Positions 35,706 through 48,065 of a DNA stretch of 64,000 bases are shown one piece after another. The stretch is from Amaranthus tricolor (taxonomy: Eukaryota > Streptophyta > Magnoliopsida > Caryophyllales > Amaranthaceae), in contig NC_080056.1 in the NCBI RefSeq assembly GCF_026212465.1, positions 13,795,338-13,859,337 on the forward strand, read 5' to 3'. Below the pieces are notes generated by a model. That model did not search any database and was not told where the DNA came from. It saw nothing but the letters and a program-made list of their open reading frames with translations. Both the position numbers and the translations under genes were made by a program. Position 1 is the stretch's first letter, and each line of letters begins with the position of its first letter.

Positions 35706-37524
35706 ATGACATCATTTTGTGTGACTATAGTATGTTTTTGGAATGGTTCTATTCGAGAAAGTAGTGTCAGCGTTCATTATGTTCGGGGTAGACGTAGGTT
35801 GTTTACATGCAACTCGAACATAGATTTGAATGATTTTAAACGTCTTATATGTTCTAAGATTGGATTGGACTCCACATGAAGTACCGTTAATATAAGTTTT
35901 AAATATATCATGAGTGGACAATTGCTTGATGTAGCCTTACTAACACGGCTTCCCATCGAGGGATGTGCCATGTCTACCGATGGACGCCAGCTATCAAGCT
36001 GGCATGACATGGTTCACCGCATCTTGGGAGAGCGCCCTCCAGCAGATGTCATTAGGGGGAGCAGTTTGCGGTGTTCATGATTGGTACAACCCTTCTCACA
36101 GCTCCCCGAAGGTGCTGATGAGGGCATCATTTCGAGGTACGCCAAGGCATACCTCTTATATTTGATAGGAGCTGTCTTGTTTGTTGATAAAACAAACAAC
36201 CAAGTTCAGCTCCTATAGACGTTACTAGACAACCCCTGGTAGTGCATAGCTGAGTGCAGCTGAGGGTTCCGCGACCCTAGGGTACTTGTACAGGAGACTT
36301 TATGGTGCTGCCAAGAAGAATGTCAGGGAGATTGCAAGACCATTAGCCATATTACAGGTAATAATAATAACATTTAATTCTAATTTATATTTAGTAAATT
36401 ACATACTAATTAAATTTGTAATTGTTAGCTGTGGGCGTGGGAGCATATTCTGATCGGCCAACCTTACAGAAGCGTTGGTCGTGATGAAGTTGTTCCTCCG
36501 CAATAACCCCCACCAGATATTGCATATGGATCACGGTGGAATTTTGCGCGCCGAACGCACAAACACACGGGGACCAGTCTAGGATTCTACCAGGATCAGT
36601 TAGACCTGTCGCGACCCAACCAGGTAAAAGATTTCACTACTTATTAATATTACTGCAATTTAATTAACACATCATTTACATTTTAATAACATATATAATA
36701 GTTTTTGTGGGACTCGTACCCTGCCGAAGCCTACGCAGCTGTGCCCGAGCACTCGGGGATTCAATCATGTGCGTAGAGGGCTTCTGTGCCACTCATATGC
36801 TTTGAAATTGTCAAAGTACATCTACCGGTGCGCGTACTGCGCCAATATGGGTTGGTACAGGGAATTCCACCACCTTGCGACACTGAACCCGAGTTGCACC
36901 TTATTTCGCGCAAAAATCAGGGTACGTCGAATTGGACGGAGATTAATAGGCGCCACATCGCTCGTTGGGATCAGACACTGGAGCTGCTAGCCCAAAGTGC
37001 GCCAATTGATGCTGTTGGCGCACCTACTACACCTGACTACATGCCGTGGTTCCTCTCCATCACTCATCGATGGATGACACCACATGGCATGATTGCAACG
37101 CTACAGTATGCTCCTGCTGCGCTTACGATGACCCAATTTGTGAGTCTTTATTTGCATTTAAATGATTAAGTTGTCGATTACATAATATAATATTACATTA
37201 ACTAACTATTAATTGCAGGCACAAGGTGTGGCGGCCATGATCCGGTCTAGCCACGAGGAGCCGGTACGAGAGATTGTACAAGGCATACTTCTCGGCATGC
37301 TGTTCCAACACTTCATACCAAGAGTCATTGTGGAGTCATCACTGGCTACCGCCGATGTCCACGTCTCATCTCCTCCTCATGACGTTTATTTGGAGGAGAT
37401 GGACTTGTCATACCCTGGTGACATTGCGGGGACCTTGCAAGCTGGGACGAGCCATCTCCCAGCCATCACAGTACCAGTCCCCTCCCCTACCAGAGTGACA
37501 CACGAATGCCTCTTACTACCGTAG
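35706..37524 (+). pseudogene. MULE PB1-like N-terminus fused to plant mobile domain (PMD/MAIN-like), broken
   Basis: Exons are 35706-36357, 36429-36623, 36702-37139 and 37219-37524, with GT-AG introns. The first 60 codons (MTSFCVTIVCFWNGSIRESS, VHYVRGRRRLF, DLNDFKRLICSKIGL) match the PB1-like start of MuDR-type transposases. Next come PMD-type segments: MVHRILGERPPADVIRGSSL, ISRYAKAYLLYLIGAVLFVD, YLYRRLYGA, LWAWEHILIGQPY, VRVLRQYGLVQGIPPP and PDYMPWFLSITHRWM. PMD proteins of this kind (PF10536; MAIN/MAIL in Arabidopsis) are linked to transposable elements and some act in silencing. In-frame stops (for example TGA near 35877 and in the TGTTCATGATTGG region near 36079) and frame slips show this copy is a pseudogene. 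Confidence 0.8.
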
Positions 37525-37918
37525 GAGGCGTAGGAGACCAACTTAGTTGGATAGGGTAGATGAGGGTGATGAGCGTTAGCGTTAGGTTTTTGTATATTTT
37601 GATTGACTATGTATATGTATGTTTATTTAGTTGTATATGTCAAACATTTGTATATATTTAGTTGTATATATATGTTTATTTAGTTTATCATAATCTCCAA
37701 ACTTTTACTTACGAATGCTCGGACTTTTGGCGATGAATCATCCCGCCTAGAACATACATTGACTTGTAAAAACTTATGATGATGTGCAAATATATCAAAC
37801 AAAAACGACTTAATAATTAGGGAAAATGATGCCGAAAATTCAACACAAATTCATTAATAACGATTACAAATACATAGTTTATTCATGACTTACGACCATT
37901 ACAACCTAAGGTTCCTTC

Positions 37919-38206
37919 TTAAATTTTTTTCAATATCCTCTCGGTTTCTTCACTCTTGCGCGCCTTATCAATTGCTTCCCTTTTCAAGTTATGTATCTAG
38001 TTTCTAAGCTCCTCATTCTCTTTATCGAGCCTAATAATGATGTCTTTTTACCATTCGGTACCCTCCGGATTAATCCACCTAAAGTAGGTGCATCCCAATC
38101 CTTCATCTTGGAATAGTGGACAGGCAACATATCAACGCCCTGGATCAAAATCGCTCCAATCACGACCATATTCGACTTCATGACCACAATGACAATGCTC
38201 TTCCAT
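37919..38206 (-). pseudogene. GRF zinc-finger plus coiled-coil protein, broken
   Basis: The minus frame begins MEEHCHCGHEVEYGRDWSDF, then has a GR*Y stop, then ACPLFQDEGLGCTYFRW and NPEGTEW. This keeps the CxC...C...C spacing and the GR-(F/Y) of zf-GRF domains. A charged helical tail (LDKENEELRN, KREAIDKARKSEETERILKK) follows. Three in-frame stops (TGA, TAA, TAG) interrupt it. Each sits where a single C-to-T change from CGA, CAA or CAG would create it. Confidence 0.75.
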
Positions 38207-38328
38207 TGAATGAAGCTTTTAGATATATTAATGAAAAAGTAAAGACTTTAATTAGAAACATTAAGTAAATTCAATAATAACATTAACAAAATCAACAAAA
38301 ATTCAATTCAATAATAACAATAAAAAAT

Positions 38329-38432
38329 TAGGTGTTTCGAATCGATTTGAAATCGGGTTTTGGTTCATAATGTTTTTTACATCATTATAAATCATTTTTG
38401 AAGTCTGATCAGATCTGTTTTGAACACCTCTA
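38329..38432. mobile_element. Possible short hAT MITE, diverged
   Basis: The left TAGGTGTTTCGAA and the right TTTTGAACACCTCTA resemble the hAT ends seen at 5694 and 44008. No 8-bp duplication is left. Confidence 0.35.
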
Positions 38433-38765
38433 ACTATCTATAATCAACAGTCATATGTAAGTGATCCTTTAGAAAACCACGAAATTGATTGTTAAAATAT
38501 GAAGTTCACCCCCTTTGGCAAACCACAAATTTTATTATCACATCCAACCTTGGCAAACCACAAATTTTATTTTCACATCCAACCACCTAAGCAAGGAATT
38601 AGGATTTGCTGTACTAGTTGAATATGAATTTGTATTTTCTGAAATGCAAGTTTTGGGCTGAATTACATACTATCTATTACATCAATACTTCATGTTGAAT
38701 ATTGTGCTATATGTACACCATCAGCTAACCACACTATAGCCTATATGGCTATATCCATACAGATC

Positions 38766-41700
38766 TTACAAAAATGAAATACCATCTGGCTCCTCCTCAT
38801 CTTCCTCCTCACAAGAACTAACAGTCGTACCACTATCATTAGACTCTCCTCGTTCACTGATCTGTCTAGCACCATCTTCATCGGAAAATTCATCTGGTCG
38901 CCTAGCTCGAACTCTAACACGCTTTCCCTTGATGTAACGATATTCCCATTTAGGTGGTGGATATTTTCGGTTCAACTTTTCATATTTGTCCATCATCCCA
39001 AGCTTTTTAAAGACGTTTCCCACCTTTGAAACTATTGAAGTCGTAGGACGAAGACCCAGCTCTTCCATGTCAGCAAAAACCTACAGAAAGGCCAAAGTAT
39101 ATAATGAATGCAACAACGAAACAGGTATGCACACTTGGGAGTATCAAATATCTAATCTTGACACCAATAAACCCAGTTCAGTTAAAATAGAAACATGGTT
39201 TCACCGTTGATTTTGTCAAGAAAACCACTAACCATCAGATGCAGGTAAATTCATCAAATCACAGTTTTGGGAGAAATAAATGGAGAAGATCGGCACATCA
39301 ATGAAACTAGCAACGGGACTGGTTTAATTTTCCCAGAAATTTATTCAACTAGAGTACAAAATATGAAACGAATAGAAGGTGGTTTAGAGGCAGGAAAGCA
39401 TTCTGTTGTTTCACTGGACAGCCTTTTGGTCTGATCTTTCATTTATCCTACAAAGGTGGTCCGACCAAAAGATGGTTTAAAAGTCTGTCCTTTTATTTAT
39501 CCTACAAAGGTCCGACCAAAAGGGTGTGTGGTGTCAATTATCAAATCTAGTTGCTTCGCTGGACAAGAAGAGTCAGCTTATATCAGGACACTGGACCTTT
39601 GCAGACCCGCCAGCAGCAAGACTGGCCTGCATTGTGTCTTTGTGTTGTATTATAATCAAATCAAAGTGTTCAATTGTGCAACAGAGAAAAAATATTGAGG
39701 CTTTGAGACAGAGAAATAACCCAAGTCGGCTTCCTTGTCCATGTCCCAAAGCCGACTCGGCTTATAATGGATTGAAATCTTGATTTGTGGATGACTCAGC
39801 GTTTGGTTGGGAACCATGAAAGCCAAGTCGGCTTGGGATAGTTGGGCCAAAACAAACATTGCACTGTTTTGCATTCTTAGGCCAAATGTATGTATTTTTG
39901 GGGAATGGTCTATAAATAGCTCCGAAACACTTAGATCACATGTTAATTCCGTATTCTATATTATTCTATTTCAATTGTAATCCTAACCCTCAAGCACCAA
40001 CTTTTGCTCATTATACATTACTCCACTGTAAATTGTAATCCACTACTAAAGTTCTTCAAGAAGTTGGTGTTTCATCAAATAATAAATATATATTAGACCT
40101 AGGGAGAATGTAACGCACTGGGTGCACCTTGGTAAGCTCTTGGTGTTGTTGATTGTGTTGATTTACTTTTCTTGCATTTGATCCCAAAATCAATTGGGAC
40201 TTTGCCATTGATATTGGGGTTTCAAGATTGTTATATTAGAATCTCATCCTTGCAAAGCTTCAATTGGTAGTTAGACACTTAAAAATTTAATAGGAATCAT
40301 AATTTTGGTTTATGGCAAGTGAAAAACAAAAGGTATCCTGATCCAAAATGGTAACCAAAGGCAATAAATGAAGTTTCTAAATAGTCCATGGACATGTCAC
40401 CAACAAGATGAGAGTATATTGATTCTATAACAATCAGTGCAATCAAATTGTGCCTCTCAAATGAAGTCTTAAGAGAAGTGGTAGATAAAGACTACCAAGG
40501 CTATTTGAAACACATTGGAGTCATTGTACATGACTAAAAACGTTACAAACCAATTGCTCTTGAAGAGTAGATTGTGTGATCTCCGCTTGGAGGAAGATAA
40601 ATCTCTAAAAACTTAACTAGATGATTTTTAAACAATTGTGACGGATTTAAAAAATATAGATGTAAAGCTTGATGATGAGCATTTGGCCATACACATGTGC
40701 TTTTTACCATCCTCTTTTAAAACTTTCGGGAAACATTGTTGTATGGTATAGAAAAATTTTGTTGTGACAATGTCACAACTGTTCTTACACAGAGATTTGA
40801 TTTATAAGTCATTGTCATAAAAGACTCATAGCACGAATAATGGATTGTTTCTTAGAGTTCTAATGGTGGTGGCAAGAACAAAGGGAGATCAAAATCCAAC
40901 GGTCCAAATAAATCCAAGACTTGTTATCATTGCAAGCTGAAAGGACACATTAAGAAAGATTATTAAAAGCGGAAGAATTTGCATTCCAAAAAAGAGGGTA
41001 ATGGTCCGCATCCAATTTTTGGGAGCACTAGCTATGTATATGATAGTGAATATAGGGGTGTGCTTGTTGCCACTCACTGGTATAAAAGAAAAGATGAATG
41101 GATTCTAGATTGTAGTTGTTCATTTCATACTCCCACTAAGGACTTATTGCTAACTATGATGAGGTGGATGAAGAACTTGTCACTATGGATAATGATGAAA
41201 CTTATAAGGTGATTAAGATTGGGAATGACCACATTAAAATGTATGATGGGATGATGAGAACGTTGGTGGATGTTAGGCATGTATCGAATTTGAAAAGGAA
41301 TTTAATCTCCTTAGGTATCCTTGATATGAAAAAAAAAGATGCAGGTGTAGTTGTGAAGGTGGAGGGATAAGATTGCCAAAGGCTCTCTAGTGTAATGAAG
41401 GGAAGCATGGTTGGAAGGTTTTATGCACTACAAGGCTCCATGATAACTGTCTTAACGAACCTCTCCAAAAGCATAATTTCTGATTATGATAATAGAATTT
41501 GGCACTTGAAATTAAGTCACCTTGAAATTAAGTCACATAAGTGAATATGAGATGAATGAGTTGAGCAAGCAAGGTATTTTGGTGGGAATAAACCATGGAA
41601 TCTCTCTTTCTTAAACAATGTATTTATTAAGCACAAGAGTGTTAGCTTTTAAAGATTGTTGCCCACAACACTAAGGAGGTCCTAGTTATATGCATTCTTA

Positions 41701-44700
41701 TGAAGTCAATCTAAGATCTCTTTGGCTTGTTGTAATTACTTGTTCACTTTCATTGATGACCACTCTCAGAAAATTTGATGTTACTTTATCAAGACAAATG
41801 ATGAAGGAATAGGTGTTTTCACAAATTGGCTTTTGGAAGACAAGGATTGCGAAGAAAATGGGAAAAAACATCATATTGAGGACCGTCAATGAGCTTGAGT
41901 TTATTGAGAAGAAGCTTCCCAAATGTTGGTCATAGAATAGGATAGTGAGGCATAAAAACTTGTGTAGTTAGGCCCCAATATGGTATTGCCGAGAGGATAG
42001 ATAAGACATTGTTGGAAAGAAAAAGATGTATGTTGAACCAATCAAAGTTGGGAAAACAATTTTAAGCCGAAGCAGTGTCTATGGTGTGCTACTAGGTCAA
42101 CTAGTCTCCACATTCCACACATAACTTCAAACCTCCCCAAGGGGTATGATATAATTCTTAGGTTGATTATTCAAATCTGAAAATATTTGGTTGTTGGCTT
42201 ATATCCATGTGTGAAGGGAAACTTGAACCTAAAGCATAAAAATGCATTTTGATGGGCTAAGGGTTCGGTGTTAAAGGGGCATGGTGTGAGAATACTAAAA
42301 GCAAAATTAACTTCTAGATGTTGTATTTTATAAAGTACTTATGCTTGCTCCAGTTTTGAAAACTATTTCTACAAACAATGTAGGTTCAACACAAGATGTC
42401 AATAAAGAGTGAAGCTTTCTAGAGCTTTGGAAGCTCCTAGAGTTGGGAATGACATGTATCAACCAATGGAATTATGTTCAAATGTACAAAAGGAGGCATT
42501 AAAGAATGTAATTACGTGGTCTATACTCTTACTGTTTGCTGATAAGGTGGAGGACATTGATGCTCCCAACTCGTATACAGAAGTTACGGCTTCAACGGGT
42601 GCTAGCAATTGGCTAGGATCCATGAAGCAAGAGATGAAACCTCTTACCGAAACAACACTCATTCCATTGTGAAAGCACCTAAAAAAAAGGATTGTAGCGT
42701 GCAAGTGGGACTTCAAAAAAAAAAGAAGAAAGGATTAGATCCATGGAAGATGGCTCAATCTACAAACCTTAGGTAGTTGCAAAAAGGTTATTCTCATATT
42801 GAAGGCATTGATTAACATGAGATGTTCTCTCTAGTGGTGAAGCAACCTTCAATTAGAGCCCTATTGACTTCAATCATTGCATTTCAATAAAATGTTTATC
42901 AAGTATGACTACAAAATTTTAATGTACAAGTAATTTAGGTGAAAATATATGTATCCACAAAAGTACGAGGATATAGAAACTCTTGCTACAGTCCTCTAGT
43001 CCCTTGTAATTTCAATTTGCGCGTGGATTGCATTTAAATAGGAACATTCATTATTTATAAAGTTCTGCAAAACAAAAAAGGGGGGCATACTAATCAAACA
43101 TAACTTGCGTATTCAACATGATGTATGCACATTAAATTCATAATTGAAGAGTACCTACACTGACAAAAGAACCAACGAAAAAAACAACTACCCTAAAGAG
43201 TAAAGAATAATTACACAATACAAACATAGAGTCACTTAAGGTTCCTCAATGAAATATGCTGATAAAAGCTAAGCTTAAGTCATTTTCGAAAGTATCAAAT
43301 CTTAAAAATATTGACGTCTTAGATTATTGAAATTTTAAGAATTGAAAATACGTTAGAAGTATGTAACCTAAAGTAAATAAGAAACTCAAAACTGCAACTA
43401 TGTTTAGTGTAGATTGTGTCTATTGATCTAGAGTAGTAGTTTACTATTTTCTAAGAATTCATTCAACACTATCTGATACTTGATCACTGAACATATAAAG
43501 TACATGAATCATGATCATAAGTATGAATATTATCATAGTCAAATACTCCTTTCATCCCACAAAATACAACTTCTGTGATCTGTCCCACATACAATGTGAC
43601 ATCACCAACTTCCCAATTTGAACTATCCTAATTATATTTATTACTCCTGTATCGAACCACATATATGTTGAAATTGGATTCCTCTTTGTTAATTATGTGA
43701 CTCAATAATTTACTCCTAAGAATGATTGGACATCAATAGAAAAGATTCAATGTATTGGGTGAATGAGTAATGTTTTGTAGTTTAGTGTGAGTTTCTGCAA
43801 AGAACAATACTGCTGCTGCTCCTGTTACTCATTGCTCGAACGAGCAGCTACGAGCTGGAGCTTATGGAGGCCATTGCTGCCTGTGCTCGAGTGAGCAGGC
43901 TTAGAGCTCGTGCAAGCATACAAACTTGGATGCATTCTTACTTGTTCTGGATACAAGTGCTCAGACAAGCACTCATTGTGTTTGGATCACAAGAGCGCAA
44001 TGTCTAGTAGGGGTGTTCAAAAAAACCCGGTTTGCAAAACCCGACCCAGATTATCCAGTATCCGATTATTCAAACCGGATAATTAACCCGATTTGTCAAA
44101 ACGGGTATTTCAGACTGGGTGCCCGGTTTATAAACCGGGTATTCGGGTCGCATCCGGATATAAATTTTTGTAAATCCGGATACCTGGTATCCGATTTTTT
44201 TTTTTTTTTTTAATTTTAAAATGCTTCCACCTTCTAATTTTTTATAGCTTCCAATTGTAGGTATATGAATATATAGTGAAATTGTTTTGTATAAATTTAG
44301 CTTCCGTAACTGTAGTTATTTTAAAAATATGCAATTGTATATGTTGGTATCTTCATCTCCATTATTCTAGAACAAATATGCAACTACTATTTTTCTGTGG
44401 GTATATCGTATATGAGTATATCAGTAGCCAGTGGGTATATGAGTATATCAGTGAGTTGAGGTAGCAATTTTAGGTGGGTAATTGGGTATATCAGTGGGTA
44501 TATTGGGGATTTTTCTAGCTCTAAAAAGTTTATGGATTCACCCTAAATTTATTTAGAAGTTGTTTTTAACTTTATATTTATGACTAATTAAGTTAAGTAA
44601 TTCTAGAGATTTAGTATTTGAATTTTATATAAAAGAAATTCTAAAAGAAATAAGGAAATAAAACACATGTTTTAGGAAATAAACAAAGTCGGGTATTCAA

Positions 44701-46426
44701 TTTTCGACCCGGTTTAAACCGGGTCGAAACCGGGTCACAATTTTAGGTATCCGAAAAAGCGGGTACCCAAATTTCTGGATCCGGGTCGACCAGGTACCCG
44801 GTTTTGAACACCCCTAATGTCTAGCATGGTGGAAGTAATAAGCTGGTTTTACTTGGCATATACTATATACCTCAAGTCTTGGTTCAGCATTCATGTAAAG
44901 TATTGTAAAGAGATTAGAGAGCCACAAAAGCTAGGGTTTTAGTGAGAGGATCCACTAGATAACTTTGTGCATTTATGCTTAAAATTAGTGAAAGCCTGAT
45001 TATTGTACTCTCTTGTAAACACTACAAATCATCAATACATTTGTCTTCCATCATTTGGTTAGCGGAGTGGATTTTCCTACCTCTCAATTTTTGGTCTTAT
45101 TTGTTCTTCAATTCCTGTAACTCTGTTGTTCTTTGATTGTAACCCTATATATCTACCATTTCTCTAACACTCTTTCTCCCACTATCACTCATAGTTCCAC
45201 CCCATCAATATTTACACAATCATAGCAAAAAGTTTGAATCAATCATCATTTATTTTTTGACTTATTACAATATAGGCCACCACACCACCTCTAAACACCT
45301 CCTACATGTTGTGACAAAAGTAACACGGTAACTGATGTTGAATGGAGAAAATATCGTGTAAAACAAGCAAAACGATGTGATCACTACAAAGCAAAGAATG
45401 ATCAAAACTTTTAATCAATATATTAGAACGATAGATTATAGAAGTATGGTAGAACATACATCAAACATCTTGTCATGAATATCTCTGCTATAGTAAATGC
45501 TGATCATCTTGTCAAAGAACATGCGAGGCGTGCTTTCCAGATTTTCCGAAAACAATCTTGTCCAAAGATCTTCAGCCTCCTCAAGTCTGTCTTCCTCCCC
45601 TAATGCATTCAGTAATGTATAATAGCTTCCCATCGTCCTTCCTTGACCTTTGCTTAGCATCCACTTTGTAACCTACATTTACATGACCAAAAGTAACCAG
45701 CTCATTCAAAAGACAAAGTCCTCATTTCAATATTCAAGATGTCCTTCAACACAACTTGTTACCTGAATAATTCTCTTCCATTCCTTTTCATCCTCTAGGA
45801 CCTTCAATGCTTTCTTCACAGTGATTAAAGGAAACTCTAAGTCCCAAGCAATGAAAGCATCAAGAGCCCCATATACTTCTTCTTTAACATTTGACAATTC
45901 TTTCACCTACAATGTGAAACATTTATAGCATTACTATAAAGCAACAAGAGCCCCATAGTAAGATTTATCCTTGACATTAATATCCCTTATATCATGCATA
46001 TGGAAAACCTTATCTGAGGGTGAAATGTTGGTAAGGGATCCTATGCCCTCAAAACAAATCCGATCTAAGTCACCGCTCATTGTGCCTCTACAGTCAACAA
46101 GCTAAGTCAATAATATTTTGAGAAAAGAACCATAAAAAGTAACCTTACACAGTCAACAAGCTTTTTAGACTTAGATATTGTCCCAATTTTCTTCCGGCTC
46201 TTCCATACTCTAGGATATCTGGGTCTTGGTCCTTTTAATTCACAAACCTATCAAACCATGAAATACAACAAAATTTATCAAAATTTAAATTTAACAAAAA
46301 ATAATATTAATTGCAAATGATAATTAGCAAGCTTACAATCACATTTCTAGAGCTGCAACTGCCGGAAAGATGAAAAGAATCCAAACTAGGAGAAATCATA
46401 TAAGATGGGTACCTTAAACTAAGCAT
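38766..46426 (-). CDS. EMB1417: Pentatricopeptide repeat protein, EMB1417-like
   Basis: Five exons, minus strand: 46426-46337, 46247-46149, 45906-45763, 45672-45460 and 39080-38766. Every intron is GT-AG in phase 0, and the sum is 861 nt (286 aa). The start [10 protein letters not shown] opens a Ser-rich, probably organellar transit region. Then follow [93 protein letters not shown] and [20 protein letters not shown], with a strongly acidic tail. This order and length match the Arabidopsis At4g21190 family (embryo defective 1417), a short P-class PPR protein presumed to act on organellar RNA. The long intron 4 and the single short last exon are the only odd points. Orthology is from recognition, not a search. 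Confidence 0.9.
39900..42890 (+). pseudogene. Ty1/copia retrotransposon relic (LTR part, gag, protease, partial integrase and RT)
   Basis: A TATA box (TATAAATAG near 39911) and T-rich leader fit a 5' LTR. Gag-like frames follow from about 40310. A zinc knuckle [14 protein letters not shown] at about 40920 has its last Cys changed to Tyr. A protease region [12 protein letters not shown] follows, where the usual DSG is altered. Further on are [15 protein letters not shown], a gag-pre-integrase IWHLKLSH and, at about 42575-42650, [20 protein letters not shown] from the start of the RT region. Stops and deletions are many. Confidence 0.8.
43780..45180. mobile_element. LTR-like sequence split by the hAT element
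   Basis: The left part has GCTCGAACGAGCAGC-type palindromes. The right part (44825-45180) ends in transcription-stop-like ATCATCAATACATTTGTC and short T-rich tracts. The two parts become contiguous when the hAT and one duplication are removed. No outer target-site duplication could be set. Confidence 0.35.
44008..44816. mobile_element. Non-autonomous hAT element, sister of 5694-6927
   Basis: The ends are TAGGGGTGTTCAAAA and GTTTTGAACACCCCTA. A perfect 8-bp duplication, ATGTCTAG, lies at 44000-44007 and 44817-44824. The subterminal CCCGGTTT/AAACCGGG words match the element at 5694, but the 500-bp middle is different and non-coding. Confidence 0.93.
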
Positions 46427-46760
46427 ATTTAAACAGAAATTATTGCTAAAAATCCTGAAAATTGGAGGGGTTAAAATACTAGATGTATTGAGGTACGCGA
46501 CATATACAATACACCCAAATGCTTATCTACAATCTTTTCACTTACAGTTTACACCCATTTGAAAATTTGAAGAGGATTAAGGAAAACTTTATACTTTTGG
46601 AACACAGTGTGGTTGCAGAGGATAACAAAAGAATTTAATCTTTGGTAAATGGAAAAAATCGGAACCCTGTGATTAAGAATTGAAGAAAGTTTGAAACTGA
46701 TTTTGAGTTCTAATGTTATATTGAAGGGAAGGCTAAAGAGCAACATCCAGCAGAAATGTG
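46427..46760 (-). promoter_or_regulatory. Upstream region of the EMB1417-like gene
   Basis: This is the leader and proximal promoter by position only. No clear TATA box or named element could be picked out. Confidence 0.4.
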
Positions 46761-46859
46761 GTAAAATAAAAAATGTGCATCTTTGTTTTAATTTTATTTT
46801 TTTTTTAATATTTTCTTTATAAAATAAATTTTTATTTTTTAAAAATTATTAGTGAAGTT

Positions 46860-47160
46860 ATTGTTATTTCAATAATTCCAATTTACTATGATAAAACATT
46901 TAGAAAATTAAAAATGTGACATTTTTAAAGCTCCGATGAATGGAGGAAAATTGATTGAATGTTGATAATATGTCAGTTGGAATAATTCTTTAAACCTAAT
47001 AAAAATCTGATGAGATTAATTTCTTCCTCCAGAAAATACATAACAAGAAAAATTGAAAGTTTAAGGATTTTTGTTTAATCATCACATTACCATATGTTTT
47101 ATTAAAACAATAAAAGAATATGTAATGCGTCACTTTTATATATCACGTTTTTCCTCCTTA
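46860..47160. repeat. Diverged duplicate of the left flank of the TA-bounded transposon
   Basis: The segment AAATTGATTGAATGTTGATAAT... to ...CACTTTTATATATCACG aligns collinearly with 48020-48064 plus 48427-48600. The second copy differs by an inserted MITE and by a long (TA)n array where this copy has TATATAT. Confidence 0.8.
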
Positions 47161-48019
47161 AATTTATAGGTAATTGAATATGAAAACTTTGATTTTTTTT
47201 ATTAAACTTTATTTCTTAATGAATAATAAAAGTAAGAAAAAGGTTAATTCGTAAAACTTTGATTTTTCAAATACACATATTTTTAAGAAAAATACATTTT
47301 TCTTAAATTGATCTTAGTAGTTTTAAATGACTAAAATTATTAATTATACCTTATTTATGATAAAAAAACAATTAGAATTAAAAATAATTGTTAACTAAAA
47401 ATAACCTTATAATTAAAACTCTTAAATTATGTAATAATATTTAGTGTAATGTCAAAATATACGTCAACTTAATTATTCAGCTAACTTTAATATTTAAAAA
47501 TAATAACTAAAATCTTATCAAGAATAATATTACAATGATAATCATGATAAAAAAAATTAATTTAGAGTATGTCATAATTAGTAAAGTGTTTGTGTATGGA
47601 TATACGTATATTCATTTCATAGAAGAATATTGTTTTTAGTTATTTCACAGAAGAAAGTTTGATATAATATTTAGTCAGATTAATTAGTTTACTTAGGAAT
47701 GAAATTTTTTATTAGTAGAAATTATTTTATAAATAAAATATTATTTTAATTAGTAAAATAGATTTAATTTATTAATAATCTTTTTAACTAGTAAAATATA
47801 GTTATAATCAATTAAAATTGTTTGTTTAGAAAAATAAACAATATATATTCAATAAATTTTATTTATATAAATTAATAAACTAACACATGTGCATTACACG
47901 GGAATTCTACTTTATATCTGAATTAGATGTGATTTAGTATAATTGGAAGAAACAATATTTTTTCATTTTTTTAAAAATACAATCATATAATATAATAAAA
48001 ATATTAAAATTTTGTAAAT
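47161..48019. other. Very AT-rich intergenic DNA
   Basis: No gene seen. GTGCATTACACGGGAATTC near 47889 resembles a motif inside the MULE at 32124. Confidence 0.5.
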
Positions 48020-48065
48020 GTTATATTTTTAAAAACTCTGACAAAGGGGGAATTTACTTGATTGA

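Larger units (their letters stand above)
34804..38210. mobile_element. MULE relic carrying PMD and GRF zinc-finger genes, right end lost
   Basis: The left end resembles MULE ends (GGAAAATTTAAAATAG). It is followed at 34910-35000 by GTTCGCAGTTAGTAAGTGCGAAC-like palindromes and a TTTTTTGACCAA word, shared in style with the element at 32124. The body encodes a PB1-like MULE N-terminus joined to a plant mobile domain on the plus strand and a GRF zinc-finger frame on the minus strand. No matching inverted right end was found, so the right limit is only the end of the last coding segment. Confidence 0.6.
39081..45459 (-). other. Intron 4 of the EMB1417-like gene (6.4 kb)
   Basis: The donor is GAT|GTATGT at 45460/45459 and the acceptor TGTAG| at 39081. 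It carries a decayed copia element (39900-42890), a hAT element (44008-44816) and LTR-like debris around 43780-45180. Positions 42900-43780 hold only AT-rich DNA, with a possible degenerate Stowaway start near 43546. Confidence 0.85.

Noticed and set aside
39456..39783. Open frames of 80-85 codons inside the EMB1417-like intron
   Set aside because: They have no motif, overlap each other in different frames, and lie in retrotransposon-derived sequence.
43546..43795. Possible Stowaway MITE starting TACTCCTTTCATCCC
   Set aside because: No convincing inverted right end with GGAG-TA was found.
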